Below, one piece after another: positions 1 through 7,428 of a stretch of 15,821 bases of DNA. The first letter of the stretch is position 1. Each line of letters opens with the position of its first letter. A program made the position numbers and the translations under genes. Source of the stretch: Caldifarciminota bacterium UBA2202 (GTDB taxonomy: Bacteria > Hydrothermota > 32-111); NCBI GenBank assembly GCA_002327905.1, contig DCUY01000001.1, positions 553 to 16,373 of the forward strand, read 5' to 3'. The notes under the pieces are model-generated. The model had not been told where the DNA came from. It searched no databases and worked only from the letters and a program-made list of their open reading frames with translations.

Positions 1-73
1 GAACGGGATATACTTTATAAAACTGAAAACAGAGAATCAATCAATCACAGAGAAGCAGTTAATAATAAGGTAA
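1..73 (+). CDS. 3' end of a secreted protein with a type IX-like C-terminal sorting tail (partial)
   Basis: Only the last 23 codons and the TAA stop (71-73) are inside the window; the coding frame is frame 2, starting at base 2. The peptide begins NGIYFIKLK and ends QLIIR. This is the final beta-hairpin of a Por secretion/type IX C-terminal domain, whose signature is xxGIYFxK followed by a short basic strand. It closely parallels the end of the complete protein at 293-2128, which has NGIYFVKLK. In that family the tail directs export across the outer membrane and is usually removed or anchored at the surface. The passenger domain is off the left edge, so its function cannot be given. The stop overlaps the next ATG in a TAATG arrangement. 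Confidence 0.75.
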   Translation, partial: NGIYFIKLKTENQSITEKQLIIR

Positions 74-270
74 TGAATATGAAAGGAACAGGAGAGATTG
101 AACTAATAGACATAACAGGCAGAGTGGTGCTGAAAGAGACAGAGAAAATAAAGAAGGGAAAGAATCAGATAAGAGTGACAACAGAAGGAATAAGCAGTGG
201 AGTTTACTTTTATAGGATGAAAAAGGACGGAACGGAGACAATGAGTGGCAAGATAACAGTAATAAAGTAA
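73..270 (+). CDS. Orphan type IX-like C-terminal sorting domain; probable gene remnant
   Basis: This 65-codon frame encodes little more than a sorting tail. A strand pair containing IELIDITGRVV is followed by a charged turn and then GVYFYRMKKDG, the classic xxG(V/I)YFY(K/R) signature, and a final basic strand. There is no signal peptide and no passenger domain, so the product alone could not reach the periplasm for type IX export. The ATG at 73 overlaps the preceding TAA. A second ATG at 79 has AAGG (67-70) at a better distance and could be the true start. The tail lies in a different frame from the gene ending at 73, which suggests the body of its parent gene was lost by deletion or recombination. 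Alternatively it is a short cytosolic product made by translational coupling. The domain identity is fairly sure; whether it is expressed is not. Confidence 0.6.
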   Translation: MNMKGTGEIELIDITGRVVLKETEKIKKGKNQIRVTTEGISSGVYFYRMKKDGTETMSGKITVIK

Positions 271-292
271 AAAACGACAGACGAAGGAGACG

Positions 293-2128
293 ATGAAAAG
301 ATTAAAGGAATTAACAGTGCTGTTGGTAATACTGACAGCACTGATGATGCAAGCTGAAGAGTTTCAGATAAGACAGACTCTTGATGTCGGGAATGGACAT
401 CCGTGTAATGATATGGATCCGAAAATTGTTGATTTTGCAAATAAACAGACGATGATACTTAATTATTGGTTATATAACAATGCCTTTTATGAATTAACAG
501 GAGATACATTTGCATTTATTGATACAATAGGCGGCGGGTGGGTATTTAGTTCAGGGGATTATGATTTAGATGGGAAACTGGATCTGCTTGGAGTGAATCC
601 GATGGACAGCCACAATCTATACATCATGGAACAGACAGATACAGACAGCATACATAAGGAATGGACATGGAGTAGCGGACCTGTCTTCACCGGAGAGTTT
701 CACACGCTTGGGTCAACGAATCTAATAAAGAACGACGGGATAGACAGGATATACGGAGCTCCGAATCCATATACAACGGTGAGTGAGTCTTACGGGTGGT
801 TCTATATGGAAAGTGATAGCGACAACAGTTACTATTTTGCGTATGAGGATAGTGTAAGCAGAAAGATATATGCAATGGATTTTGGCAACTTAGATGGAGA
901 CATTTTACTTGATATGACTGCGACTACACAATTAATGCAAGGAGTATGGGAGGCGACAGACACAGAGAATGATTCATTCAGGAAGGTAGTGGAGACGCCA
1001 ACTGGAAACAGAATAACAAAAATACTTGACGATATAGATGTTGACGGCAAGAATGAGTACATATCCGGAGGTCTTGCATATGCTCAGTCACCTGCAACAT
1101 GGTTTTACAGAATAGCTGAATGCAATGGAGATAATAGTTATGATACAATATGGAAACATTATATTGAAAAGGATTACGGACCTGTAAGCGCCTCATTTAG
1201 CGGGTGCGGAGCAGACGCAGGCGACATAGACGGAGACGGGGATGATGAACTTGTGCTATGCGCAGGAAGCATAATAGAAGTGTTTGAGGTGGTGGAAGAT
1301 GACAGCTTTGAAATGGTATGGAGCATGGACAATGACACATTCTCAGGCGGACATGTTTTATTGTATGATTTTACAGGAAACGGAAGAGATGAAATAATCT
1401 GGACGGGCCAGTCTGACCCACAGCTTCCATTGACTTATGAAATGGAAGTAATGAAGACATACATAATAGAGTGGGATACACTGTATGATAAAAACAAACC
1501 GACACTTGACTCGGCGGTTGCTTATGAAGAAAGCATAGTGGGAGACGGGATAGATGAGGATGATATAGTGTGCTTATACTTTAACAGAAGCATGGACACA
1601 TGCACAGTGAATCAAGGTAATATAGACAGTGTATTGAGACTCAGCAGTAGCCATACATGGGTTGACGGAATGGACAGCTTGGGAGCAGTGTGGTGGAACA
1701 GCGCAAGGACAAGGATGTTCATCAAGTTCAAGACAAACATAGATAAACCTACAATAGCAGTAGGAGATACAATAAGACCTGACAGTATAACAATAAACGG
1801 TAGCGAACCGTACATATACCCATGCTATAATGAGGTGATACTCAGAGGCGACTTCGGACCGGAAGGAATACAAGGACGCCGTGTGCCATGCGCCGTGGGC
1901 TGTGAGCTAAAGATACAGATGCAGAGCCAATACATAATATGGAATACAAATACAGATAAAGGAACAATGACAGTGTATAACATATCAGGCAGAGAATTAA
2001 TCAGAGAAGAATCAAAAGCAAGCGGAACGCACAAAACAGACATCAGACACTTGAAGAATGGGATATACTTTGTAAAACTTAAGAATAACAATCAGACTAT
2101 TACAAAAAAATATTTGAGATTGCATTAA
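293..2128 (+). CDS. Secreted FG-GAP/VCBS beta-propeller protein with type IX-like C-terminal sorting domain
   Basis: This 611-residue protein starts with a signal peptide: a basic MKRLK, a hydrophobic stretch to about residue 20, then QAEE. Residues about 30-380 hold at least five calcium-loop-like motifs of the FG-GAP/VCBS type: DYDLDG near 89, NLDGD near 199, DIDVDG near 247, DIDGDGDDE near 311 and DFTGNGRDE near 359. Their spacing fits a beta-propeller. Residues about 400-520 look like an SbsA/Ig-like domain (short NRSMD and DTIRPDSI motifs). The end, about 545-611, is a sorting tail (VYNISGREL, NGIYFVKLK). By family it should be a surface or extracellular binding protein exported by Sec and then a type IX-like system; no catalytic motif is visible and the ligand is unknown. 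AAGGAG (284-289) precedes the ATG by three bases. It lies directly after another sorting-tail frame, within a surface-protein cluster. Confidence 0.8.
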   Translation: MKRLKELTVLLVILTALMMQAEEFQIRQTLDVGNGHPCNDMDPKIVDFANKQTMILNYWLYNNAFYELTGDTFAFIDTIGGGWVFSSGDYDLDGKLDLLGVNPMDSHNLYIMEQTDTDSIHKEWTWSSGPVFTGEFHTLGSTNLIKNDGIDRIYGAPNPYTTVSESYGWFYMESDSDNSYYFAYEDSVSRKIYAMDFGNLDGDILLDMTATTQLMQGVWEATDTENDSFRKVVETPTGNRITKILDDIDVDGKNEYISGGLAYAQSPATWFYRIAECNGDNSYDTIWKHYIEKDYGPVSASFSGCGADAGDIDGDGDDELVLCAGSIIEVFEVVEDDSFEMVWSMDNDTFSGGHVLLYDFTGNGRDEIIWTGQSDPQLPLTYEMEVMKTYIIEWDTLYDKNKPTLDSAVAYEESIVGDGIDEDDIVCLYFNRSMDTCTVNQGNIDSVLRLSSSHTWVDGMDSLGAVWWNSARTRMFIKFKTNIDKPTIAVGDTIRPDSITINGSEPYIYPCYNEVILRGDFGPEGIQGRRVPCAVGCELKIQMQSQYIIWNTNTDKGTMTVYNISGRELIREESKASGTHKTDIRHLKNGIYFVKLKNNNQTITKKYLRLH

Positions 2129-2275
2129 TAAAATGCCAACAAAGTATGGTGATTATCTTTTAGGATAAATATTTTTTATAGATTTCAATTTTTTAAAAAC
2201 TTCATTTAAGTCCAAATCTAAGATTCAGAAATTTATTTAATATAGTATTGGAAATGAGCTTTTTTGAGAAAAGTA

Positions 2276-2303
2276 TTGACTATATCTCTAATTTTCATAC
2301 AAT
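2276..2303 (+). promoter_or_regulatory. Sigma-70-type promoter for tRNA-Thr and probably the kinase gene
   Basis: TTGACT (2276-2281) and TACAAT (2298-2303) are separated by 16 bases. Transcription would start around 2309-2311, immediately before the tRNA at 2312. The match to consensus and the placement at the expected distance make this convincing. There is no T-rich terminator between the tRNA and the gene at 2393, so the kinase is probably cotranscribed. Confidence 0.65.
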
Positions 2304-2311
2304 ATCTCTGT

Positions 2312-2383
2312 GCTGGTGTGGCTCAGTGGTAGAGCAGCGCTTTCGTAAAGCGCGGGTCGGCGGTTCAAATCCGCCCACCAGCT
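2312..2383 (+). tRNA. tRNA-Thr (anticodon CGT)
   Basis: The 72-base sequence folds into a complete cloverleaf. The acceptor stem is GCTGGTG (2312-2318) with CACCAGC (2376-2382), and the discriminator T is at 2383. The D stem GCTC/GAGC has the loop AGTGGTA. The anticodon stem GCGCT/AGCGC has the loop TTCGTAA. The variable loop is five bases, and the T stem GGCGG/CCGCC has the loop TTCAAAT. All stems are perfect. The anticodon CGT at 2344-2346 reads ACG codons for threonine. The 3' CCA is not encoded and must be added by CCA transferase. Confidence 0.96.
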
Positions 2384-2392
2384 GTTAAAAAA

Positions 2393-3928
2393 ATGAACGG
2401 AAAAATTGTCTGCTTAAAGAAAAACAACAGATTAATGCCGCTCTCAAGCGAGAACGATTATTCTGAATTGTCCCCTGTATATTCGGATTCAATGTACGGC
2501 AAGCTTGTAATGCAGAATTCAATGATTGTTGTTCTTAAAGCAATATTAAATTCAATGTTGGAAAATCCCGAATTGAATGTAGAACACACTATAAACGGCG
2601 GACTTTACTGTGAAATCTTTGCAAATGTTCTGATAAGCGAAAGCAGTATTGAAGAGGTAAATTCAAAATTGAATCTGATAATCTCTCAGGATGAAAAGAT
2701 TCTTTCAAAATACAAGACGAGAGAAGAATTGATAGAACTCTTCTCTGACAACAAACTGAAAAAAAGTATTTTGGAAAGCTCTTCCATGTGCGGAGGATTT
2801 TATGTGGAGTATAACAATGTAAAGGATTTTTTCCTCACTCCGGCAATCTCTCACACATCGCTTCTTGAAGGTGCGTATATAAAATATTATCCTCCCGGAA
2901 TTATTATTTACAGCAGTAAGGAGTTTGAGAAGAGCGACCAGAAGAGACTCTTCAACATATTTAATGAATCCGAGAATTGGGCGAAAATCCTGAACTGGAG
3001 GTCAGTGGAGAATCTTCAAAGCTCAATAGAGAAGGGAGAGATTACAGAGCTGATTCAGGTTTCCGAAGCGCTTCATGAAAAGAAGATAGTTGACATAGCA
3101 AATCAGATAAATGCAAGAAGAGGAAAGTTAAGGCTTATCACCATCGCAGGACCGTCCTCTTCCGGAAAAACAACATTTCTGAAGCGTCTCTCCATACAGC
3201 TCAGAGTTCTCGGAATATCAGTTTCAGGAATATCTCTTGACAATTATTTCGTTGACAGGGGAAAGACTCCTTTGGATGAAAACGGGAATCCCGACTATGA
3301 ATCGATTGATGCCATTGATCTGGAGCTTTTCAATAAAAATCTTCTTGACCTCATTGAAAACAGAGAGGTTGAAATACCTTTGTTTGATTTCACATTGGGC
3401 ATAAGAAAGCCGGAATCCCAAAAAATGAAGCTTGACAAAAACACGATTCTGATAATTGAAGGAATTCATGGGCTCAATGATAAACTCACAAAATCACTTT
3501 CAAAAGATATGAAGGCGAAGATATATGTCTCCGCTCTCACTCAGATAAATATTGACAACACACACAGAATTTCAACCACTGACAACAGACTGGTCAGAAG
3601 GCTTGTCAGGGACTATCTCTTCAGAAGCCATTCTGCAAAGCAGACATTTGAGATGTGGAGGTCAGTAAGGCGCGGAGAGGAGAAGAACATCTTCCCGTTT
3701 CAGGAGACTGCAGATTTCATGTTCAATTCATCTCTCCTTTACGAGCTCTCTGTGCTGAAAAGCTTTGCAGAGCCGCTTATTTCAGAGATTAACGAAGATG
3801 AATTGTGCTATATGGATGCTAAGAGAATAGAATTCATACTCTCATTTTTCAATCCGATTTCAGTGGAAAACATACCCCCCACATCCGTTTTGAGGGAATT
3901 TATAGGAAACTCCTCATTTAAGTATTAA
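2393..3928 (+). CDS. Nucleoside (uridine-type) kinase with ThrRS-like N-terminal region
   Basis: This 511-residue protein is a P-loop kinase of the uridine kinase/phosphoribulokinase family, expected to phosphorylate a nucleoside or sugar-phosphate hydroxyl with ATP. Walker A is GPSSSGKTT at about 253-261. SLDNYF (281-286), IIEGIHGLN (354-362) and DNRLVRRLVRDY (397-408) are the usual acceptor-site, Walker B-like and lid motifs. Residues about 40-185 resemble the second additional domain of threonyl-tRNA synthetase (VEHTINGGLYCEI and KYYPPG motifs) but lack its metal-binding His/Cys set. This domain order is known in proteins annotated as uridine kinase-related, with a TGS domain in front; here the protein seems to begin mid-TGS. 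No Shine-Dalgarno sequence precedes the ATG, which lies nine bases after a tRNA-Thr. The upstream frame has no alternative start before a stop inside the tRNA. The substrate is uncertain. Confidence 0.82.
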   Translation: MNGKIVCLKKNNRLMPLSSENDYSELSPVYSDSMYGKLVMQNSMIVVLKAILNSMLENPELNVEHTINGGLYCEIFANVLISESSIEEVNSKLNLIISQDEKILSKYKTREELIELFSDNKLKKSILESSSMCGGFYVEYNNVKDFFLTPAISHTSLLEGAYIKYYPPGIIIYSSKEFEKSDQKRLFNIFNESENWAKILNWRSVENLQSSIEKGEITELIQVSEALHEKKIVDIANQINARRGKLRLITIAGPSSSGKTTFLKRLSIQLRVLGISVSGISLDNYFVDRGKTPLDENGNPDYESIDAIDLELFNKNLLDLIENREVEIPLFDFTLGIRKPESQKMKLDKNTILIIEGIHGLNDKLTKSLSKDMKAKIYVSALTQINIDNTHRISTTDNRLVRRLVRDYLFRSHSAKQTFEMWRSVRRGEEKNIFPFQETADFMFNSSLLYELSVLKSFAEPLISEINEDELCYMDAKRIEFILSFFNPISVENIPPTSVLREFIGNSSFKY

Positions 3929-3945
3929 TGTTTTTTTCAAACATT
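3927..3945. repeat. Inverted repeat across the kinase stop codon and the dnaG -35 region
   Basis: AATGTTT (3927-3933) and AAACATT (3939-3945) form a perfect seven-base-pair stem with a five-base loop. It begins inside the kinase TAA stop, and its right arm overlaps the candidate -35 box of dnaG. No T-run follows it, so it does not look like an intrinsic terminator. It could be a weak hairpin at the mRNA 3' end or an operator, but an AT-rich gap can yield such a stem by chance. Confidence 0.3.
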
Positions 3946-3972
3946 GCACTTGCAAAATTCCATATATATATT
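3944..3972 (+). promoter_or_regulatory. Candidate promoter immediately upstream of dnaG
   Basis: TTGCAC (3944-3949) and TATATT (3967-3972) are spaced by 17 bases. Transcription would start near 3979-3981, only a few bases before the dnaG ATG at 3984. A second register, TTGCAA (3950-3955) with TATTAT (3974-3979), has an 18-base spacer. Either would give an mRNA with almost no leader, which fits the missing Shine-Dalgarno sequence. The gap is very AT-rich, so the exact boxes are uncertain. Confidence 0.45.
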
Positions 3973-3983
3973 ATATTATAGCA

Positions 3984-5687
3984 ATGTTCAATTTCGAAGA
4001 CCTCATAATAAAAATAAAGGAGTCAAATCCAATAGAAAATATCATATCCGAATATGTGCCTCTAAAAAGGTCGGGCAGTTCCTTAAAAGGCCTATGTCCC
4101 TTCCATAATGAGAAGACTCCGTCATTCATTGTAAATCCCCTTAAAGGATTCTATCACTGCTTCGGATGTTCAAAGAGCGGTGATGTTATATCCTTCATAA
4201 TGGAGATAGAACATGTTGACTTCAATGACGCAATAGAGATATTGGCAAAAAAATCGCAGATAGATATTTCCCAGTACAGGAATACGGGTGAAAGGGGAGT
4301 GACAAGCACTATATATGAGGCAAATGAAATAGCAATGAATTACTATAAAAAGTGCCTCTTTGCCAATATTAATGCAATGGATTACCTGAGAAAGAGGAAT
4401 ATCAATTCTTCGGATATTGAGACTTTCAAGCTCGGTTATTCGGATTCGCAGAACCCTCTCTTTTCTCATCTGAAAGAGAAGCGCCTGAAATATGATGATT
4501 TTGTGAAGGCTGGGCTGATACATAAAGACCAGTACGGAAATTTCAGGGATGTATTTTTCAACAGGATAATGTTCCCCATATTCTCAAATTCAGGCAATAT
4601 AATCGGATTCGGCGGAAGAGTATTGAAAGATGAAAATCCGAAATACCTGAACACTCAGGAGACTCCTGTCTTCAAAAAGGGGAATTTCCTGTATGGGCTT
4701 CATATTAGCAAACAGCATGTATCGCAGAAGAATGCGATGATTCTTGTCGAGGGGTATATGGATTTCATATCCATGTACAAGGCAGGAGCGGCGAATGTGT
4801 GCGCACAGCTTGGAACTGCATGCACTCCGGAGCAGGCGAAGCTCATCAAAAAAGCATGCGAGAAAGTTGTAATCATGTATGATTCGGATGAAGCTGGAAG
4901 AAATGCGACAATGAGGTCAATCCCCATACTTCTCAAAGAGGGGCTTATAGTGAGCATATTCTCAAACAGAGAGGTTAAAGACCCTGATGAATTGGTCAAT
5001 AAAATGAATTATTCCCTTGATTACTCTTTCATAGAGAAGGGAAGAACGGATTTCCTTGAATTTGCGGAGAAATTCTTCAATGAGAAGGAAGAGGATAAAA
5101 TGCTTGCAAAAAAGCATTTTGTCAATTTTGTGATTGATTCCGTAAAAAACATTGAAGATGATGTCATCAGAGACCTTTATGCCAAAGGGGTTATGGAAAA
5201 GCTTAAGATTTCGGATAAATTCCTCAGGGGGGGAAAAAAAGAGAAAATTGAGGAGAGACCTGATTTAAACATAAATCCGAGCATATATCATGAAATTATC
5301 GCTATAATGCTCTCTGAAAACGGTCTCTGCAAAAGACTCTGCTCTGATATTGAAGAATCGGATTTTCTCGACCTTCCGATGAAAGGGGTATTTATTTCCC
5401 TGTGCAATTCAATTGAGGGCAAAGGCGATAATATTGACTTATTGATTAAAAATGATACAATAAAAAATTTCAAAGATTATATTATCGGGAGAATGACATA
5501 TTATTCGGAGAATAAGCCGGATGACAAGAAAATTAGCGAAATTTTGGAAATAATAAGAGAACGGAGAATAAAAAAACGCATTGCTGATATTGACATAAAA
5601 ATAAAGAATGCCTCTGATGAAGAGGAGAAGGACAGACTCATGCAGATGAGAGTTTTGATGGTAAAGAAAATAAAAGGAGGGAATTAA
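3984..5687 (+). CDS. dnaG: DNA primase DnaG
   Basis: This 567-residue protein has the full primase layout. The N-terminal CHC2 zinc-binding domain has C38-x2-H41 and C59-x2-C62 within the conserved LCPFHNEKTPSF and YHCFGC motifs. The catalytic core follows, with FGGR near residue 210 and a TOPRIM domain whose acidic residues are E256 in VEGYMD and D300/D302 in MYDSDEAGR. The last ~130 residues are the helical region expected to bind DnaB helicase. It makes RNA primers for lagging-strand synthesis and replication restart. The start matches the family N-terminus, but no Shine-Dalgarno sequence is present and a promoter lies directly upstream. rpoD follows after one base, as in the macromolecular-synthesis operons of many bacteria. 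Confidence 0.97.
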   Translation: MFNFEDLIIKIKESNPIENIISEYVPLKRSGSSLKGLCPFHNEKTPSFIVNPLKGFYHCFGCSKSGDVISFIMEIEHVDFNDAIEILAKKSQIDISQYRNTGERGVTSTIYEANEIAMNYYKKCLFANINAMDYLRKRNINSSDIETFKLGYSDSQNPLFSHLKEKRLKYDDFVKAGLIHKDQYGNFRDVFFNRIMFPIFSNSGNIIGFGGRVLKDENPKYLNTQETPVFKKGNFLYGLHISKQHVSQKNAMILVEGYMDFISMYKAGAANVCAQLGTACTPEQAKLIKKACEKVVIMYDSDEAGRNATMRSIPILLKEGLIVSIFSNREVKDPDELVNKMNYSLDYSFIEKGRTDFLEFAEKFFNEKEEDKMLAKKHFVNFVIDSVKNIEDDVIRDLYAKGVMEKLKISDKFLRGGKKEKIEERPDLNINPSIYHEIIAIMLSENGLCKRLCSDIEESDFLDLPMKGVFISLCNSIEGKGDNIDLLIKNDTIKNFKDYIIGRMTYYSENKPDDKKISEILEIIRERRIKKRIADIDIKIKNASDEEEKDRLMQMRVLMVKKIKGGN

Positions 5688-5688
5688 A

Positions 5689-7428
5689 ATGGCAGAAGAA
5701 GCCAAAAAGAACAATGAGATGGAGAACATCATTAACACTATCATCAAGAAAGCAGTCGTCAATGGTGAACTTCCCTACCACAAACTCAACAGTCTGCTCC
5801 CTGAAGATTTTGAGGTTGATGAAATAGACAATCTTATAACACGGCTCCAGACTTTGGGCATAGTGCTGATTGAAGACGATGCAGAGAAGGGGCGTATAGA
5901 ACCGGCTCATCGCATAGAAGCAGAGAAGAAGAGCGACATGTATGAAAGAATCAAATACGACGACCCTGTAAGAATGTACCTTCAGGAGATGAAATCCATT
6001 GAGCTTTTGTCAAAGGACATGGAGGTTACAATTTCAAGAGTTATGGAAGAGGGAAGGAGGGGAATACTTTCAAATCTCTTCATGATAGACAAGACTTTTG
6101 ACAGATTGCAGGATTTTTATGACAGAGTCATTGATGAAGAGGAATCTATTGACCAGTATTTTCACATAGAGGATCCCAATATTTCCAATGAGCTCTCTCA
6201 GAAGAAGAAATATCAGAAGCTCAAAAAACTGTTTGAGGATATCAAAAAAGACATACAGAAAATAAAGGAAGAGAAAGTGGGATATTCAAGACTGAGAAAG
6301 AACGAAAGAGAGAAGCGCGACAAGAAGATGGAAAAAATATATTCAAATCTGATAGATAAAATAGAGCAGATGCAGTTAAATACAGTGCAATTGAACGGAA
6401 TAATCGAATCCTATAAAAATGTTCACAAAGAGCTGTGCATGCATTATCAGAAATTTACTCTTATAGAGAAGAGATTCGATACCACAGTGCCTGACATTAT
6501 CCGCGTGTGCAACATGAAGGGCAATGTTCCCATAAAATACAAAAAGAGGAACATCAAAAGAGAGGATTTTATAAACATAAAGAGAGAGATAGACAATATT
6601 GAAGCATGCATAAGAAAGATTGAAGAAGAAATAGGATGCGACAATGAAAAATTCGACGAGATAATCAAAAACCTCACAAAATATGAAATTACTCTCAATA
6701 ATGCCAAACAGAAAATGATAAGAGCAAATGTGAGGCTTGTGATTTCCATTGCAAAGAGATATACAAACAGGGGGCTTGAATTCATGGACCTCATTCAGGA
6801 GGGAAATGCCGGACTGATGAAGGCGGTTGAGAAATTTGATTATCAGAAAGGATATAAATTTTCAACTTATGCAACATGGTGGATAAGACAATCAATCACG
6901 AGGGCGATAGCGGATCAGGCGCGCACCATAAGAGTTCCCGTCCACATGATTGAAGTGATGCATAAAGTCGTTAAAGCGACAAGGGCTCTTATGCAGGAGT
7001 TCGGAAGGGAACCGACAGAGGAGGATGTTGCAGAACGGCTGAACATACCTCTGGATAAAATAAAGAGCGTTTATAAAATTGCGCAGGAGACCATATCTCT
7101 TGACAAGCCGATAGGCGACAGCGATGAATCGATATTCTGCGATTTCATTGAGGATGTAGACCAGAAATCGCCGCAGTATCATGCTATGCTCTCAATGCTC
7201 AGAGAGAGGCTTGAAATGGTCCTCTCAGATTTGACTCCGAGACAGCAGACTGTTTTGAAGCTCAGATTCGGACTGCAGGACGGATATCCCCGCACTCTTG
7301 AAGAGGTGGGAGAGATTCTTGATGTGACAAGAGAGAGAGTGCGCCAAATTGAGGCAAAGGCTCTTGAAAAGCTCGGGCATAAGAACAGAGCGGAGATTTT
7401 AAAGCCGTTTCTTGACATAGGAACCTGA
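5689..7428 (+). CDS. rpoD: RNA polymerase primary sigma factor RpoD
   Basis: This 579-residue protein is a full-length group 1 sigma factor. Residues about 10-65 resemble region 1.1. Region 1.2 starts at DDPVRMYLQEM near residue 91. A charged, coiled-coil-like non-conserved region fills about 130-335. Regions 2.1-2.4 begin at NVRLVISIAKRY (about 347) and include DLIQEGNAGL and YATWWIRQSITRAI. Regions 3 and 4 follow, with the -35-reading helix-turn-helix TLEEVGEILDVTRERVRQIE at about 536-555. It directs RNA polymerase to housekeeping promoters, such as those seen before the tRNA, dnaG and the transposase here. A strong AGGAGG (5675-5680) inside the end of dnaG is eight bases before the ATG. 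Its stop overlaps the next ATG by one base. Confidence 0.97.
   Translation: MAEEAKKNNEMENIINTIIKKAVVNGELPYHKLNSLLPEDFEVDEIDNLITRLQTLGIVLIEDDAEKGRIEPAHRIEAEKKSDMYERIKYDDPVRMYLQEMKSIELLSKDMEVTISRVMEEGRRGILSNLFMIDKTFDRLQDFYDRVIDEEESIDQYFHIEDPNISNELSQKKKYQKLKKLFEDIKKDIQKIKEEKVGYSRLRKNEREKRDKKMEKIYSNLIDKIEQMQLNTVQLNGIIESYKNVHKELCMHYQKFTLIEKRFDTTVPDIIRVCNMKGNVPIKYKKRNIKREDFINIKREIDNIEACIRKIEEEIGCDNEKFDEIIKNLTKYEITLNNAKQKMIRANVRLVISIAKRYTNRGLEFMDLIQEGNAGLMKAVEKFDYQKGYKFSTYATWWIRQSITRAIADQARTIRVPVHMIEVMHKVVKATRALMQEFGREPTEEDVAERLNIPLDKIKSVYKIAQETISLDKPIGDSDESIFCDFIEDVDQKSPQYHAMLSMLRERLEMVLSDLTPRQQTVLKLRFGLQDGYPRTLEEVGEILDVTRERVRQIEAKALEKLGHKNRAEILKPFLDIGT

Noticed and set aside
60..80. Programmed frameshift joining the first tail to the second
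   Set aside because: No convincing slippery sequence is present. The two tails are complete alternatives rather than parts of one domain, so a remnant gene is the simpler reading.
2153..2177. Possible terminator after the FG-GAP protein: TTATC/GATAA stem followed by a T-run
   Set aside because: The stem is only five AT-rich base pairs in a low-complexity gap, too weak to annotate as a terminator. The rest of 2129-2275 shows no feature I can support.
4170..4523. Minus-strand frame of 117 codons inside dnaG
   Set aside because: It is antisense to strongly conserved primase coding sequence and has no independent support.
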